64,000 bases of DNA from Vandiemenella viatica. Taxonomy: Eukaryota > Arthropoda > Insecta > Orthoptera > Morabidae. The position numbers and the translations under genes were made by a program. Under the pieces are notes generated by a model that was given only the letters and a program-made list of their open reading frames with translations, made no database searches and was not told the origin of the DNA. The stretch lies in contig CM061921.1 in the NCBI GenBank assembly GCA_031002005.1, forward strand, positions 127,130,597 through 127,194,596. The letters run 5' to 3'. Every line of letters starts with the position of its first letter. Positions within the stretch are counted from its first letter, which is position 1. Shown in pieces: positions 9,331-20,689 of the stretch.

Positions 9331-9510
9331 TTATTAAATAAGTTCACTACATTCTGCAATATCAAAATTTAATAAAAGCTACCACTACACCTCTGCTGTA
9401 GACATTTAATACCAACGTTTAATAAACAATGCCACTACAATCTGCTGTATAGGAATTAAGTAAATGCTTATTAAACAAACCTATTACACTATAATAGAAG
9501 CCTTATGAGG
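9331..9510. repeat. Short tandem array with 50-base period
   Basis: Diverged units each carry a TTTAATAAA-like start and, in the better units, a CACTAC-A-TCTGCTGTA block. Unit starts at 9368, 9418 and 9468 are exactly 50 bases apart, with a shorter first unit at 9331. It lies between Penelope element 1 and the Helitron-like element. Confidence 0.6.
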
Positions 9511-9723
9511 TAACAACAAGAGAAATAATAAGTATGAAATAATAAATGTAAAATAATATGTTAAATATGGTGTGGACAACTACAGAATAAAAGTATAGAT
9601 AATTAAGTTGGCTACTTGTAAACTAGAATGCAATATAATGAATATCGTTGACCGCTGCAAAGATAATTGTTCTGTGATTATAGTGAGATGTCAGTTGAGG
9701 CTGAGAACTGTAGTATGTTTTAA

Positions 9724-11744
9724 TCTATACCAGTATTATAAATGCGAAAGGAACTCTGTCTGTCTGTTTGCCGGTTTGTTACGCTTCTTGGGCTAAAACG
9801 GCTAATCTGATCGTGATGAAATTTGACAAGGGGATGCTATTTGGCATTATGATGGACCTAGGATACTTTTTTCTGTAGAAATAATACACACTGTCATACA
9901 ATTTTGAAAAATTATTGAAAGGCGATAGACAGTCATAAATGATGTGTACGTCTTTGTAGTACCTTCCAGTTCAGCGACTTGGTATTTCAGTGGTTAATAA
10001 GAACATGCATGCTACTGTTTGGAGCGTGATTTCCGGTTCAAATCCCAGTGGAAGCAAAGATTTTTAAAAGTTGTTTTTGATCTTATGAGCCACGCCTGGA
10101 TGGTCAGGTGTTCGGATTCCATGGTAATCTGTGGATATCACAAATTTAGGGGTGCAATCCTTTGTAATATAACCTCAATTTTATCAATACATTACCAAAA
10201 TCAGTTAAAAGAGCTGCAAGCATATAGCAAATCAACAGTAAAACACTTTCAAAGCAATTCTCTAGTAGTTTCAAATATTAAAGACATTATTTTAAAGTTT
10301 AGTTGGATCGATATTAAAAGAAAACACATGAGTTACATAAATTGTGAGTGTTTATTAATGAATTATGTTCCGTACATGTACAGAGATGCAGAATGAGACT
10401 ACGATTCAAGCAATGTATATCGCTCCAGGTCAACGAAATTGTATTAAAGAAATATCGAGAAATTGTAGACGCTAAAGCCAAGCGGGCTGAAAGAAAACAT
10501 AAGTAGTATTTTTAATTTAACAGCTGTAATTTTTAACGCATACCAAAGCTTTATAGCTCAGAGGATGCAGAAAAACTCAAGCCAAATTATATAGAAAAGT
10601 AGACTCTGTAGGTAGAATCAAAGATTTTTTTTTACGCGAAAAAGGCATTAACCACTTGTCATATTTCAAAGTCCACGGAGTTCAACTAGTTACAGCAAAG
10701 AGAGTATTGAACATACAATTTTTACTGGTCCCATTGAGGGATTTTCGTAAAGATTAAGTTAATATTTTGGACAAAAAAAATGATAGGAAAACTGAAATTG
10801 AAAACTTGCAAATGGCAGAGTAGTGACGCTTGGTTTCAAAACAAAGCGTTGATATGTTATGACACTATAGCAATTACAAAACTTTCGCTAGGATCAAATT
10901 TGACACTTTTATCAGGAACTACGTCATATAAAAATTTCAAGCAAATCGGAGAAATTATAAGTCTTTGTAATCAACGCCAGTGTTAGAGAGAGAGCAGCCA
11001 GGGAAAGACAGAGAGCATAGCCAGAGAGTGGAAGATTCCGCTGCTTGGTGTCACAAAAAACGCCTATCCTATTTAAGAGGATGAACTGCCTGAGGCGTTC
11101 TTCATTGTTTCAGCAGATTTTGTAACGAGCAGAGTAGGTGGGGGTGGAAGTCGCTCTATGTGCCGGGCTGGAGCGGAGTGATTTGGGCAGTATCGACATG
11201 TAGAGTAACCCTCCACAGACAACTATAGTAACACCGGGTAGAAGTGATGTCGCGCTTTCAATGATTTTGAACTTTTGATCAATATGGGGTTCCCTTGTGT
11301 TTAAATATTTTAACCTGCGTTCATTTTATTTTTGGAAAAAAGTATGATGCCTTTCTATTACACTGGTACCGAGTATGTATGAAAGAACTTTTCGTAAAGA
11401 TTAAATTTGAATTTATCAGTAAGTTTACTGATGCTCATGCTGAAGAAAGAAGAAAAGACCAATCTGAAACAAAGCTGCCCTCAGTTAACCCCGCCCCCAC
11501 ACCCCACCCCCGCCTCCCACATCCCCACATCAACACACCAATTTCCAAAATATTTAATGTATTGGAAATTGATTCTCTACATGAGACAGGTTCGGCGGTA
11601 GAACGATATAGTGATGGGTTTCCAGTCATATTATGCAGACCAGCTGTTGTTTGGGACAAATCTTACGTTACTAATAGCTTTCTATATCCAATTCTGGCAA
11701 TGAAATTCTAAGTCCATGCGTACGAAGTCGCGGGTAACAGCTAG
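9724..11744 (+). mobile_element. Helitron-like element (probably non-autonomous)
   Basis: The left end TCTATACCAGTATTATAAA, followed by a TCTGTCTGTC-like stretch and GATGAAATTTGACAAGG, and the right end GTCGCGGGTAACAGCTAG followed by T, are the terminal patterns widely seen on arthropod Helitron-type elements (5' TC, 3' CTRR, insertion between A and T). The base before the left end is A and the base after the right end is T. The interior, about 2 kb, holds a tRNA-like segment and open but unrecognised frames (for example 10019-10396). No Rep or helicase motif was seen. Confidence 0.5.
9975..10056 (+). repeat. tRNA-like segment inside the Helitron-like element
   Basis: The sequence AGTGGTTAATAAGAACATGC resembles a Pol III A box, and GGTTCAAATCC 30-40 bases later matches a B box. 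A tRNA-derived SINE head or a tRNA pseudogene is likely. It does not close a convincing acceptor stem, so I do not call a tRNA gene. Confidence 0.4.
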
Positions 11745-11804
11745 TTTAGTGCATAGAGAGAAAGATAAGTATCTGTAAATGACTCATAAAGTGTTTGATT
11801 CTCC

Positions 11805-12048
11805 CTTTTTTTGCGTATGACATTACGCCTTGTCGACGTCAAGGCCATTAGAGGCAGGAAAGGACTGGGGGCAAGGAACGAGAGGGAACTTGGCAATGCC
11901 ATTTGAAGGAACCATACCGGTATTCGCCTGGAGTGATTTCGGAAAACCACAATCTAAATGGCCGGACGGGGATTCGAACCCACGTCCTACCCAATGCGAG
12001 TCAAGAACTTTATGGCTCACGCAGCACACTCGGTCGCGGTACAGTTAA
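11805..12048 (-). mobile_element. SINE family 1, copy b
   Basis: Read on the minus strand: a tRNA-like head with GGTTCGAATCC as B box (plus-strand GGATTCGAACC at 11970-11980), then GTCCGGCCATTTAGATTG, ATCACTCCAGGCGAATACC, and the ending GACGTCGACAAGGCGTAA before an A-rich tail (plus-strand T run near 11805). It is the best-preserved body of this SINE family here, along with the copy at 28562. Confidence 0.8.
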
Positions 12049-12440
12049 ACCATAAATACCTGTTATTGTTAAGCAATTAAATTAGCACAAGGTCCGTTTT
12101 ACTCTGAATGTCAAATAAGTAATACTATTTCAACCCTAAACCTGTTAGTAAAATATTTTCTCCTTAGATGGTAAAATTATTTGCTAAGACTTTTAATAAC
12201 TGTTAGTCACACGTGCTGTTCAATTAATCACGAATAAACTAACACTCCTATTTGATAGTGTTACAACATACAATACAACACATAACCATCAGTTCAACAA
12301 TAAACCAAATGTTATTTACCAGTATTTCTTTATTAGTAGGTTTAACCTATAACCGAATTCGAACACTTCACTTGGTCGATCCCCTCTTCCTACCATCTGC
12401 CCTTTCAAATATTATACCAAGACAATTATAGTAATTAATT
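12049..12440. other. Unassigned AT-rich spacer
   Basis: I see no gene or recognisable repeat between SINE copy b and the LINE-B fragment. Confidence 0.6.
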
Positions 12441-13255
12441 CCCTACCAATAGTAAACCTTAGCTTTTTTATATGCATATATTGTAAGATGGCTGTTCCTG
12501 TCATTTATAGCCTATTCATTCCCTTTTTAAGTACTCAGCTGGATGTACTATTCAGGTCCCCCTGTATCTGTTCACAGTCCTCTCCGATTTTGACACTATT
12601 ATATAACTTTAATGCATTTGCAAATACTATAACTTCTGACTATAATACACCTACAAAAACCATTCAATAGGACGATGAACAGCAAAGGATCTAGTATAAA
12701 ATCCCTGAGGCACTCACATTTTTACTTCCACCTATTTTAATACTGCATTTCCGAACAAAACTATTTGCTTTTTACCTTTTAAGAATTCCTCGGGCCATCA
12801 AGTAACCTTTTCATCCACGCCAATGGTTTTTACCTTATCTACCAGCATTCTATCAGGTGCCTTAGAGAGGTCCAGTGTTAAACCATCAGCTTGCTCTCAC
12901 TTGTATATTTCTAGTGGAAAGCCACTCTCTGAAAATTAATTGAAAATCCTTTCCAAAACCCATATTGCCTTTTTTTGCAAACCAGTTTCTTCACATTACT
13001 GATGTGGTTGAATACCAATCTTTCCATCAAATTTCCCACTTTTAATGTAAACCTAATTGGCCTGTAGTATTCAACCCTATTTATCTCCCCTCCTTTATAA
13101 ATCGGAATTACTATGGCATTTTTCCAGTCCTCTAGTAAACCGTGTACTGATCTCGTTTGTGTCGCTAGTACTTTACTGATGGATGTCTCGTGCACTAACT
13201 GACTGGTTATAGCTAAGAATAAATTAACATTGATATAATCATTGCACGACGATCT
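12440..13255 (-). mobile_element. LINE family B, copy 3 (RT fragment)
   Basis: On the minus strand the frame 13267-12911 contains LEDWKNAIVIPIYKGG and YYRPIRFTLKVGNLMERL (RT fingers), with QYGFWKGFS following. Further segments downstream (about 12880-12500) correspond, with frame changes, to motif A through C regions of the plus-strand LINE-B copies. Both the 5' part and the 3' tail are missing. Confidence 0.7.
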
Positions 13256-14044
13256 CCGTGTATTCAATATTCTTCTTTTAATCTAAATTAATTTATTTAT
13301 TAGAGCACCACTTGCTCTGGCTAGAAAGAATTAAATAATATCTAATTAGGAGAGGGTAGAAACTTATTTTCATACCCAATAAAAATACTGAATTAGAAAT
13401 GTAACCTAATAAATTAATTTGTTACGAATCCCAAAAAGAAAAGATCTACTTCAATGGAAATTGATTAATAAAATGTTAAAAAGCAACTGAAGAGCAGAAA
13501 TTACTCAACAGATCACATAACAAGACCAAATTATCTGTGCGTTGTGAACGACGTAAAAGGGCTATCTTGCCATAGTGTAATTATTAGTTTTGATTGCCTT
13601 CTAAAAATTTCTGTTTACCTTAATGGTGCAAGCTCCAAACATCTCGCGTTGATGATGTCACTGGTACAACCGGTATATTCTGAGCACAGTACCACCCACT
13701 AACAATGGTGGATGTTTTATTGTTATTCACTTCAAGCAACAATGCCTCTCCTGTACGGATGCATGGCGCATTTCAAATTAACCACCAGATTGCAGAAGTT
13801 AACACTCGCGATCTCACCAGCTGAAGCTACAAGTATAAAACACTTTTTCAGCAATGTCAAATTGATCTCATTTTTTAACAATATGTGGAGCACTGTTTAG
13901 TAAAAATTGATGGACATTATTTATGAATTCGTAAATTAAATTCACACAAGATTCTAACTATCACTAGTCAAGCGGTTTGTTGTTGATGTTCTATCCATGA
14001 TGAATAGTCTTGATCGCCCACCATTTTGATAGTGTATCTTATCC
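13256..14044. other. Unassigned spacer
   Basis: AT-rich sequence with a few more GC-balanced stretches around 13620-13860. A 62-codon open frame at 13712-13900 has no motif I recognise. I see no supported gene. Confidence 0.55.
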
Positions 14045-15130
14045 GCAGCCCATGCCGAATGTCTCGTCGTGAAGCCCACAGCAGGATTTTAGAACACATC
14101 ATCTATTCAAATATCATGCAGTTTTTGGGTGATGGTGAGCTTTTAAACCAAAATCAACATGGATTCAGAAAAGCCGATGCTGCGAAACACAACTTTCACT
14201 TTTAATTCACAACTTGTGCCGTATTATAGATGAGTAATCCCACGTTGACTTAGTTCTATTAGATTCTTTTAAAAAAGCTATTGACACTGTGCCTAACATT
14301 AGGTTACTTAGGAAACTTCGAGGTTATGGCATATGTAGACAAATATGCAACTGGGTTGCAGACTTTCTGAATGGTAGAACACAGTGTGTAGTTCTGGACG
14401 GTGAGCGTTCATCACTTAACGAAGTGAGGTCCAGGGTTCCCCAGGGAAGAATTATTGGAGCCCTGTTGTTTCTCTTATACATTAATGATTTATGCGACCT
14501 AATAAGGGGGAAGAAAAGACCATTTGCCGATGATGCTATTATTTATTGTGAAATCAAAACCCAGGACGACTGCGCTTTGTTACAAGACGATATTATGAAA
14601 ATAATTTCATGGTGTAAAAACTGGCAGTTTGAGTTAAACGCTAAAAAGTGCCAAGTCGTGCATATAAATAAAAAGGTGATACCAATTAGCTCTGAATATA
14701 TAATTAATGGTACTGTCCTTAGAACGGTATATTCTGATAAATACCTAGGGGTAATATAATAACTTGTCGTGGAATGAGCATTTTGAGAAGATAATTGGGA
14801 AAGCAAATCGTACTCTAGGATTTCTAGGTCGTAATTTAAAACAGTGCATACCGGAAGTTAAATCGATTGCATACAAGTCACTAGTGCATCTTCACTCAGA
14901 ATATTTTTGTTCTGTATGGGATCCCTATCAGAAGGGGTTAGTGGAGGCTTTGGAGAAGGTCCAAAGTTGAGCCGCCCAATTCGTGACAGGTTATTTGGAG
15001 GGATAGCGTTAGTGCGATGTTGAAGGAGTTAGGTTGGGAAGACCTGGAACACCGTAGGCGTTGATGCCATATCCCTTATATCCCTTCCTATACACAAATG
15101 GTTAGACATTAGGATTTGTACATTGCACTC
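14045..15130 (+). mobile_element. LINE family D (CR1-like), RT fragment
   Basis: RT segments in order: ILEHIIYSNIMQFL and LLNQNQHGFRK (about 14090-14175), a stop, then a 156-codon frame (14289-14759) with VADFLNGRTQCV, VPQGRIIGALLFLLYIND (motif B, Ser replaced by Arg) and FADDAIIYCE (motif C intact), then KYLGVI. A second frame (14764-14970) carries WNEHFEKIIGKANRTLGFLG and a thumb region ending VEALEKVQS. The copy lacks the endonuclease and an obvious 3' tail. It differs from LINE A, B and C in sequence. Confidence 0.8.
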
Positions 15131-15292
15131 TCCGCACCAACTTTTAGTGAATCACGGAGTAATAATGATAATAGCTCGTCTTCCCGCTCCCAGAAAACTA
15201 TGTATTACGTATTTTTGTAGTTGTGGGAAATCTTGAGCAATCAGGTTGTCGGAGAACTCGTTGCTCTTTGAAACAACATGCACAGTAGAGGG

Positions 15293-15294
<2 letters not shown>

Positions 15295-15330
<36 letters not shown>
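15295..15330. repeat. (AT)n microsatellite
   Basis: About 18 uninterrupted AT units lie between LINE D and the putative solo LTR. Confidence 0.95.
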
Positions 15331-15333
<3 letters not shown>

Positions 15334-15373
15334 TTCGCTTAGAAAATAATCCCTCATCATATTTGCTGATCAT

Positions 15374-16199
15374 TGTAATGGGTTGTTACCCACTACGAAT
15401 TTGTCAGGGATTGGCTGAGTAGGCTATGCTGCCGTGCCGGTGGATGGAACTTACTTGTCAGGCAGATTACTTGTCGACACAGCGCTGTCGTTCTTCCCGT
15501 CTCGCATGTTAGCGGACGCTACTACTCTGCTTGAGGAGCAATGGTAATGGAGTGAACTTCATCTGACACCAATGGATACATCTCTTCTGGTTTATTAACA
15601 TCCAACTTCAACTAATACATCTTGAGTGGCTCCCCAGCAATAGAACTCCATAGCTTGCTAATAAGCCAACTATGCACTTACTCTGACTAACATCGTGCGA
15701 TGACAATAGTCGGCCAGGCGGGCGTGGCGCGCGGCAGTAGATACTTAAATCATCATAGTGACGGTCGTCCAATGTTCTAACGGTGACTGCCCGACATAGT
15801 GACTGTCGTCCAGTGTCCCGATGGTGACTGACTTGACTGACCCCTTACGACCCCTGGGCGTGTCCTTATATCGGGCCACCAAGAGTGACGTCAGCGTGAC
15901 CGCTTTCCTAACCCTGCGGCTAGGCCATGCCCATCCATCGTGTTCTGGAAGCTTCCGATGGCTGGTCACGTATTGCTGCCATTACTGGGTCAGCTGTTTG
16001 CATTAGCTTCTCGAGCCTTCGCTCGCGACCGCTTTGCAGTATTTCAGCTGATAGTTTGCACAACCGCTGACACTAGCGAAACCTACTTTCATCGGCCGCT
16101 GTCCGCCACACCGACCGCCTCACAGCTTATTGCTGTAACTTTACTTCTATTCCAATTTGAACATTATAATTACAGTTTTGCCTATTACATCATCACCCA
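15374..16199. mobile_element. Putative solo LTR
   Basis: The segment begins TGTAATGGG and ends CCTATTACA, an imperfect inverted end with the TG...CA signature. TCAT lies immediately outside both ends (15370-15373 and 16200-16203), a 4-base target duplication. The interior is more GC-rich than its flanks, carries a TATA-like TTATATC at 15866-15872, and has a 41-base tandem duplication (15754-15835). No coding domain lies inside. This is what recombination between two LTRs leaves. Family unknown; strand cannot be fixed, though the TATA-like box points to plus. Confidence 0.55.
15754..15835. repeat. 41-base tandem duplication
   Basis: Two adjacent units both run CATAGTGAC-GTCGTCCA-TGT...GGTGACTG, starting at 15754 and 15795, with a handful of differences. 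Confidence 0.75.
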
Positions 16200-16489
16200 C
16201 CACCCTTTCCTTAATATACATATTTTTTTACATGCTGTCGGCTCCCATAGTTCCGTAATTCGTCAGCCTCCCCTCTCACACACATCAGGGTTGTTGTGTT
16301 TTCATTTAAGAGCCTTATAGACCTTAGAATTCCACATCCCTTCAGAATTCCGCGTTCCTTCGGTCTGGCCTGCCATCTTCAGGTATTAGATGACATTTTA
16401 CCTTCAATGTCGGCAGATTGCCCACTTGCAGCACATCTTATCAGTTTAAATATTCACAGTTTCTCACCTTAACTACTAAAAAAACTTAA

Positions 16490-16812
16490 TCTTGGTATTA
16501 AAATCTAAGGTTGGTTGGACCCTCCCGAAGGAGATATGCTTAACCTGGTATTGGAGGTATGGTTGCCAGTTCCATTCCTCCTTACTTGAGCTAAATCCAG
16601 TTATTCTACCTCGTAAGTGTAACCTACAGTATAACGTGGAATCCGAACCACAGAAGCTTTCTTGCGTACTTCACTCTACACAGCAAGCTGTGACAATGAA
16701 GGTCGGCTTAAGGGCCTATGAAAATCCACGCCGAAATAGGGATTCGAACCATGAACCATTTGATCTCCAGTCAGACGCCTTAACCACCGAGCCACCTGGC
16801 CAATTCATCGGC
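16490..16812 (-). mobile_element. SINE family 3 (tRNA-derived)
   Basis: On the minus strand, TGGCTCGGTGGTTAAGG (16777-16794) is an A-box-like block and GGTTCGAATCC (16740-16750) a B box, spaced as in a tRNA. The body runs towards 16490 and contains TTCATAGGCCCTTAAGCCG. The head abuts the hAT remnant that follows. Only one copy is seen in the window. Confidence 0.65.
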
Positions 16813-17098
16813 TAAAAGGAATCAAATTTTTTTAAATGACTTTGGAGCTACAATGCAAGGTATCTGCGAGACGCGTTGGGTTGAGAGGCATAATAGCCGT
16901 CTACAATTTCATGAGACAGTGAAAATTTGTAGCGCTCTGGAAAAGATTTCTACTGGGCAAGACAACGAAAATGCTAATGACGCGCGTTGCTTACTGCAAA
17001 CATTGTTCAATTCAGTCTTTATAATATTATCTGTCTGCTTGAGCGGAGTTTTTGGTAGGTGCCTAAATATTTTATTTATTACTTTATGTATGTACTAA
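16813..17098 (+). pseudogene. hAT-1 transposase, central segment
   Basis: The frame reads MQGICETRWVERHNSRLQF and continues with a helical stretch (SALEKIS, LLQTLFNSVFIILSV). C-E-T-R-W-V-E-R-H is the conserved block of ZMYM1- and P52rIPK-like hAT transposases. In-frame sequence extends upstream to about 16813 (KRNQIFLNDFG). After GVFG a GTAGGT resembles a splice donor, and an acceptor-like poly-T/AG lies at 20639-20680. Whether these were ever used as an intron is uncertain. Confidence 0.7.
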
Positions 17099-17539
17099 TG
17101 CATGAACGCAAAAATTTAATAACTCCTAGCAGTTACCCACGACTTTGTACGCATGGAAGTGTGTTATAGTGTAAGAGTTTTCTTTAACAATAATTACGGT
17201 AATAATAAAAATTCGGCAATGTTGAAAACTTATTTACGTCCTAAATGAAGAAGCAATTCAAAATATTTATCCTCCAAAAAAGTCAAATTATTTTCTGTTT
17301 TGATATTGTTTTTTTTTTTTTTTTGACAATATATTGATTACATCATTTACTTCTGCTTTAATATAAGAATTTGTATGGATTAAAACTAATCTTACGTGGC
17401 ATCACTTAAGATCGTCAAGACTTATTTTTAATTTCCTAAGCTTTCTCTGATGCCATATTACTGATTTCAGCCGCAAGTAATTAATTCTAACCGATCAACT
17501 TTCGATCACGATACAGAGAATGAATTGATGCACGTGTGA

Positions 17540-19600
17540 GATATATTTCTGATCACGTTTCAGCAATTGGAGGGAATGCACAAGTACAGTAGAGTCAAGG
17601 TGGGAAGAGTTCAATGAAATAATAAGAAAGAGGGAAGAAATATTTATTCCGAAACAGAAAATAAAGAGAATTACAGAACCTGTGTACTGTAATAGGGAGG
17701 TGAGGGTGTTAAAGAGGCTGGTAAAAAGATAACATGAGTTAAGAGGCAGCAGGATAGTAGGGAATATTTGAAAACAACTAAACAAGTACTTAATAATAGC
17801 TAAGAGGATGGCTAAAGATGGGTTTATGAAGAGTATTGTCAGAGCAGTGGGACCATTCACTGATGCATCAAGAAATTTCTATTGCTGTGTCACAAAACAG
17901 ACGGGAAGAGTGGGTGTTGAGACGCTTATAGATAAGGATGGAAAAGAAGTTACTGAAGATATTAAAAAGGCAGAGATTTTAAGTAACTGGTTTAGTGAAC
18001 CATTATGGACAATGATTCAGAAACGGGGGGAAGGGGAGCGAGGAAATGGGATAACGAGCTTAACAACACAATTAGAAATGAGGAGACACAAAAAGTTTGA
18101 AATTCATCCTGAGAATATCATGAAGAAACTAAGAACGCTGAAAAATTTTTAATGGGCTGGTGTAGATAATATTACAACAGATATCTTAAAGATAGCCGTA
18201 TATGACATTGTACCTTATCTAGAAATATTTAAATTGAATATGGATACTTTATGCATACCCGAGGACTGAAAAAGTGGGATAGTAGTGCCGGTAAATAAAG
18301 GAGGAGTGAGAAATAGAGTCGAAAATTATAGGCCAATCAGTTTGCCATCAGTTGTAGGTAAATTTATGGAGAAATATATGTGAGGAGCGTAAATGGTAAG
18401 ATTATTCATGGGAAACTTAGTTGGTGGTATATATGCAAGATATTTCGGATGAAATGGACAAGGGAGACCAAATTGACAGTGTAGCACTAGATCTTTCAAA
18501 GGCTTTTGACAGAGTGAGCCACAAAATGATAGTAAATAAGGTGAAAACTATTGGAATGGATGAGAAAGTGTATGCTGGGTAGAAAAATTTTGAAAAGGAA
18601 GAAAACAAAAATTTAGGGTAGGAAATGCAGCATCAAAAGAAGTGGAATTGAAAATGAAAGTGCCACAGGGTAATGTATTGGAACCATTGCTAGTCATTAT
18701 TCTAATGAATAATTGTGTAGCTGGTTTACTACCAGAATTTGGATTGTCTACGGATGACATAATGCTATATAAAAGGATCAAAACGGAAGAGGACTGCAAA
18801 CAGCTGCAGGTCGATATGGACAGGATATCTATTTGGGTTTGTAAACATGGGATGAAGATAATGAAGAATCAGCTTATTAGATAAGAAGATTGTAAACTAA
18901 AAGTTGACTATGATTATAAGGTGGGGAAAGACTTGCTTGTTGAAGACTAGAAATGTAAACATCTTAGTATTACATTTGATAACAAGCTTAACTGGGCAGG
19001 ACACATTGTTACAAAATTCTGCACTTGTCGGTAAGAGTGATGAGGGGATGTACGAGAGAAGTAAAGGAATTAGGTTGCAAAGCTTTTTTCAGACCATTGC
19101 TTAAATATGGTGGTGTAATATTTTGACATTTTGAGTGTTAAATACAGAAGTTAGAGAGGCTGCAAAGAAAGGCTGCTAGATTTGTTTTGGAAATTACCGC
19201 AGGACACAATCAGATATGATAAAAGGGCTGGAATGGGATTCATTGGAGGACAGGAGAAGGATGAAGAGGGTCATGGGAGTGTACATGGCGTATATTGGTG
19301 ATGAGGCATTGAAAGATATTGGTGTAAGAATTAAAAGCAATGCATGTAAGGAAAAAGATAACAATGACTACAAGCTAACACTCGACTTCAGCCATAAAGG
19401 TGTAGATAGATTCTCTATTTTAGGTAAGGGTGTCAGGGATTGGAATAAGTCACCAAGAGAAATAATGAATAATGTACCCAAAAATTTGAAAGAATTTAAA
19501 GTTGAAATTTGTAGTGGGCAGGAAAAGACGAAGAAGGGTGCGTAGGGAAATTGCTACCGGAGCGTGCACTCCATTGCCATCAAAATTAAATTAAATTAAG
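17540..19600 (+). mobile_element. LINE family B, copy 2
   Basis: The longest LINE-B copy. A region before the RT (17808-18152) carries TDASRNFYCCVTKQTGR and EILSNWF. The RT appears in pieces: GAVVPVNKGG-like fingers (about 18280-18330), VALDLSKAFDRVSHK (motif A, about 18480-18530), KVPQGNVLEPLLVIILMN (motif B with Ser replaced by Asn), STDDIMLYK (motif C, Phe-Ala replaced), then a thumb/C-terminal frame 19216-19545 ending KTKKGA. It ends with the family tail GTAGGGAAATTGCTACCGG and TTAAATTAAATTAA. It lies between the two hAT-1 blocks. Confidence 0.8.
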
Positions 19601-20633
19601 AACCTTTGATTTTCGAACGGCAGTATTAGTGGAGGTTGTTGTTACTTTGAATTGTAGCCTGGACAGAATGACTGCTGCCACGTTTTGTTAATGTATAAGG
19701 CACGATGAATTTAGTTCTGTAATTCACGAGATGTAGAATAAGGTTTTAGGATTCCTAGTTAATTTTTTAATCTCAGGGGTTCCTTATTGCTTTCGTCCAA
19801 TAGCGCGTAAGTGATTCGAACTTTATGACGATTTAAACTACAATCTAAAATGTACATTACAAAATCAAGGTTATGAACGTTAATTAATAACAACTGCTAC
19901 TGCAACTGCGAAAAATAAATTCTCAGGTCACTGTATTCAAACCTTCCTTTCTGTCGGGCATTGTATCTAGCTGATATATAATCACCGTTTTACTTTTTAC
20001 CGTAAGAGCAAAATTTCCTACTCCGGAGCTATTAGTTTATCAGTTGCATTAATTTTCACGCTTTTAAACGAATGACATCATTGAATATGTAATAATGTTC
20101 TTGCTCTGATCTCTGAAAAGCAAATATAAAATGTGATAGTGCTGACTAGGAAGTTGAAGGTATTTTAGTGCTGGTAAATTGCGAATCAATAATGACTGTT
20201 CCCAAACTAACTATTCGTTTTAAGATTCTTATTACGTTTAAGATTTTTACTATGTTTGATTCGCGTATTATGTTTATTTTAGTGTACAATACTGAGAACT
20301 AAATAATCGAAATCTGAATCTAAGCATGATCGTAGTGTGATCTTTTGTCAGTGTTTATTGAATGAAGTGCTTAAATCGCATACAGAATGATCTGCGCGCT
20401 TATTTCTCCTTCTAGAAATGGTTATAATTTCATTCTCTGTTCCTCAGTAGATACAAGTCACAAGCTATATTCGCAGATTTTAATCTGGAATATAAGCTCT
20501 TAATATTTGAAAGTACCATCTAAATTGCTGAAGTATTTTTGGCGTGATGCAATTTCAAACCATCAGACACACGCAGGTTGCTCACAGATTTAAAATACAT
20601 AGATTTTTTTTAATTACTCAGTTAGTTAGAAAT

Positions 20634-20638
<5 letters not shown>
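19601..20638. other. Unassigned AT-rich sequence between LINE B2 and the hAT-1 C-terminus
   Basis: I see no gene, RNA or repeat in this kilobase. If the two hAT-1 blocks belong to one element, this is intron-like or inserted sequence. Confidence 0.55.

Positions 20639-20678
<40 letters not shown>
20639..20678. repeat. Poly-T tract
   Basis: About 40 consecutive T followed by AG. It immediately precedes the second hAT-1 block, so it could be read as an exaggerated polypyrimidine tract, or as the A-tail of a minus-strand retroposon. No retroposon body is evident upstream. Confidence 0.9.
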
Positions 20679-20680
<2 letters not shown>

Positions 20681-20689
20681 GTACTTGTA

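Noticed and set aside
11435..11711. Overlapping frames with a Pro/His-rich stretch near the Helitron-like right end
   Set aside because: Both strands are open over the same CCCCACCCC-rich sequence and no domain is visible.
16740..16810. tRNA gene on the minus strand
   Set aside because: A and B boxes are present, but the sequence continues into a SINE body and the acceptor stem does not close.
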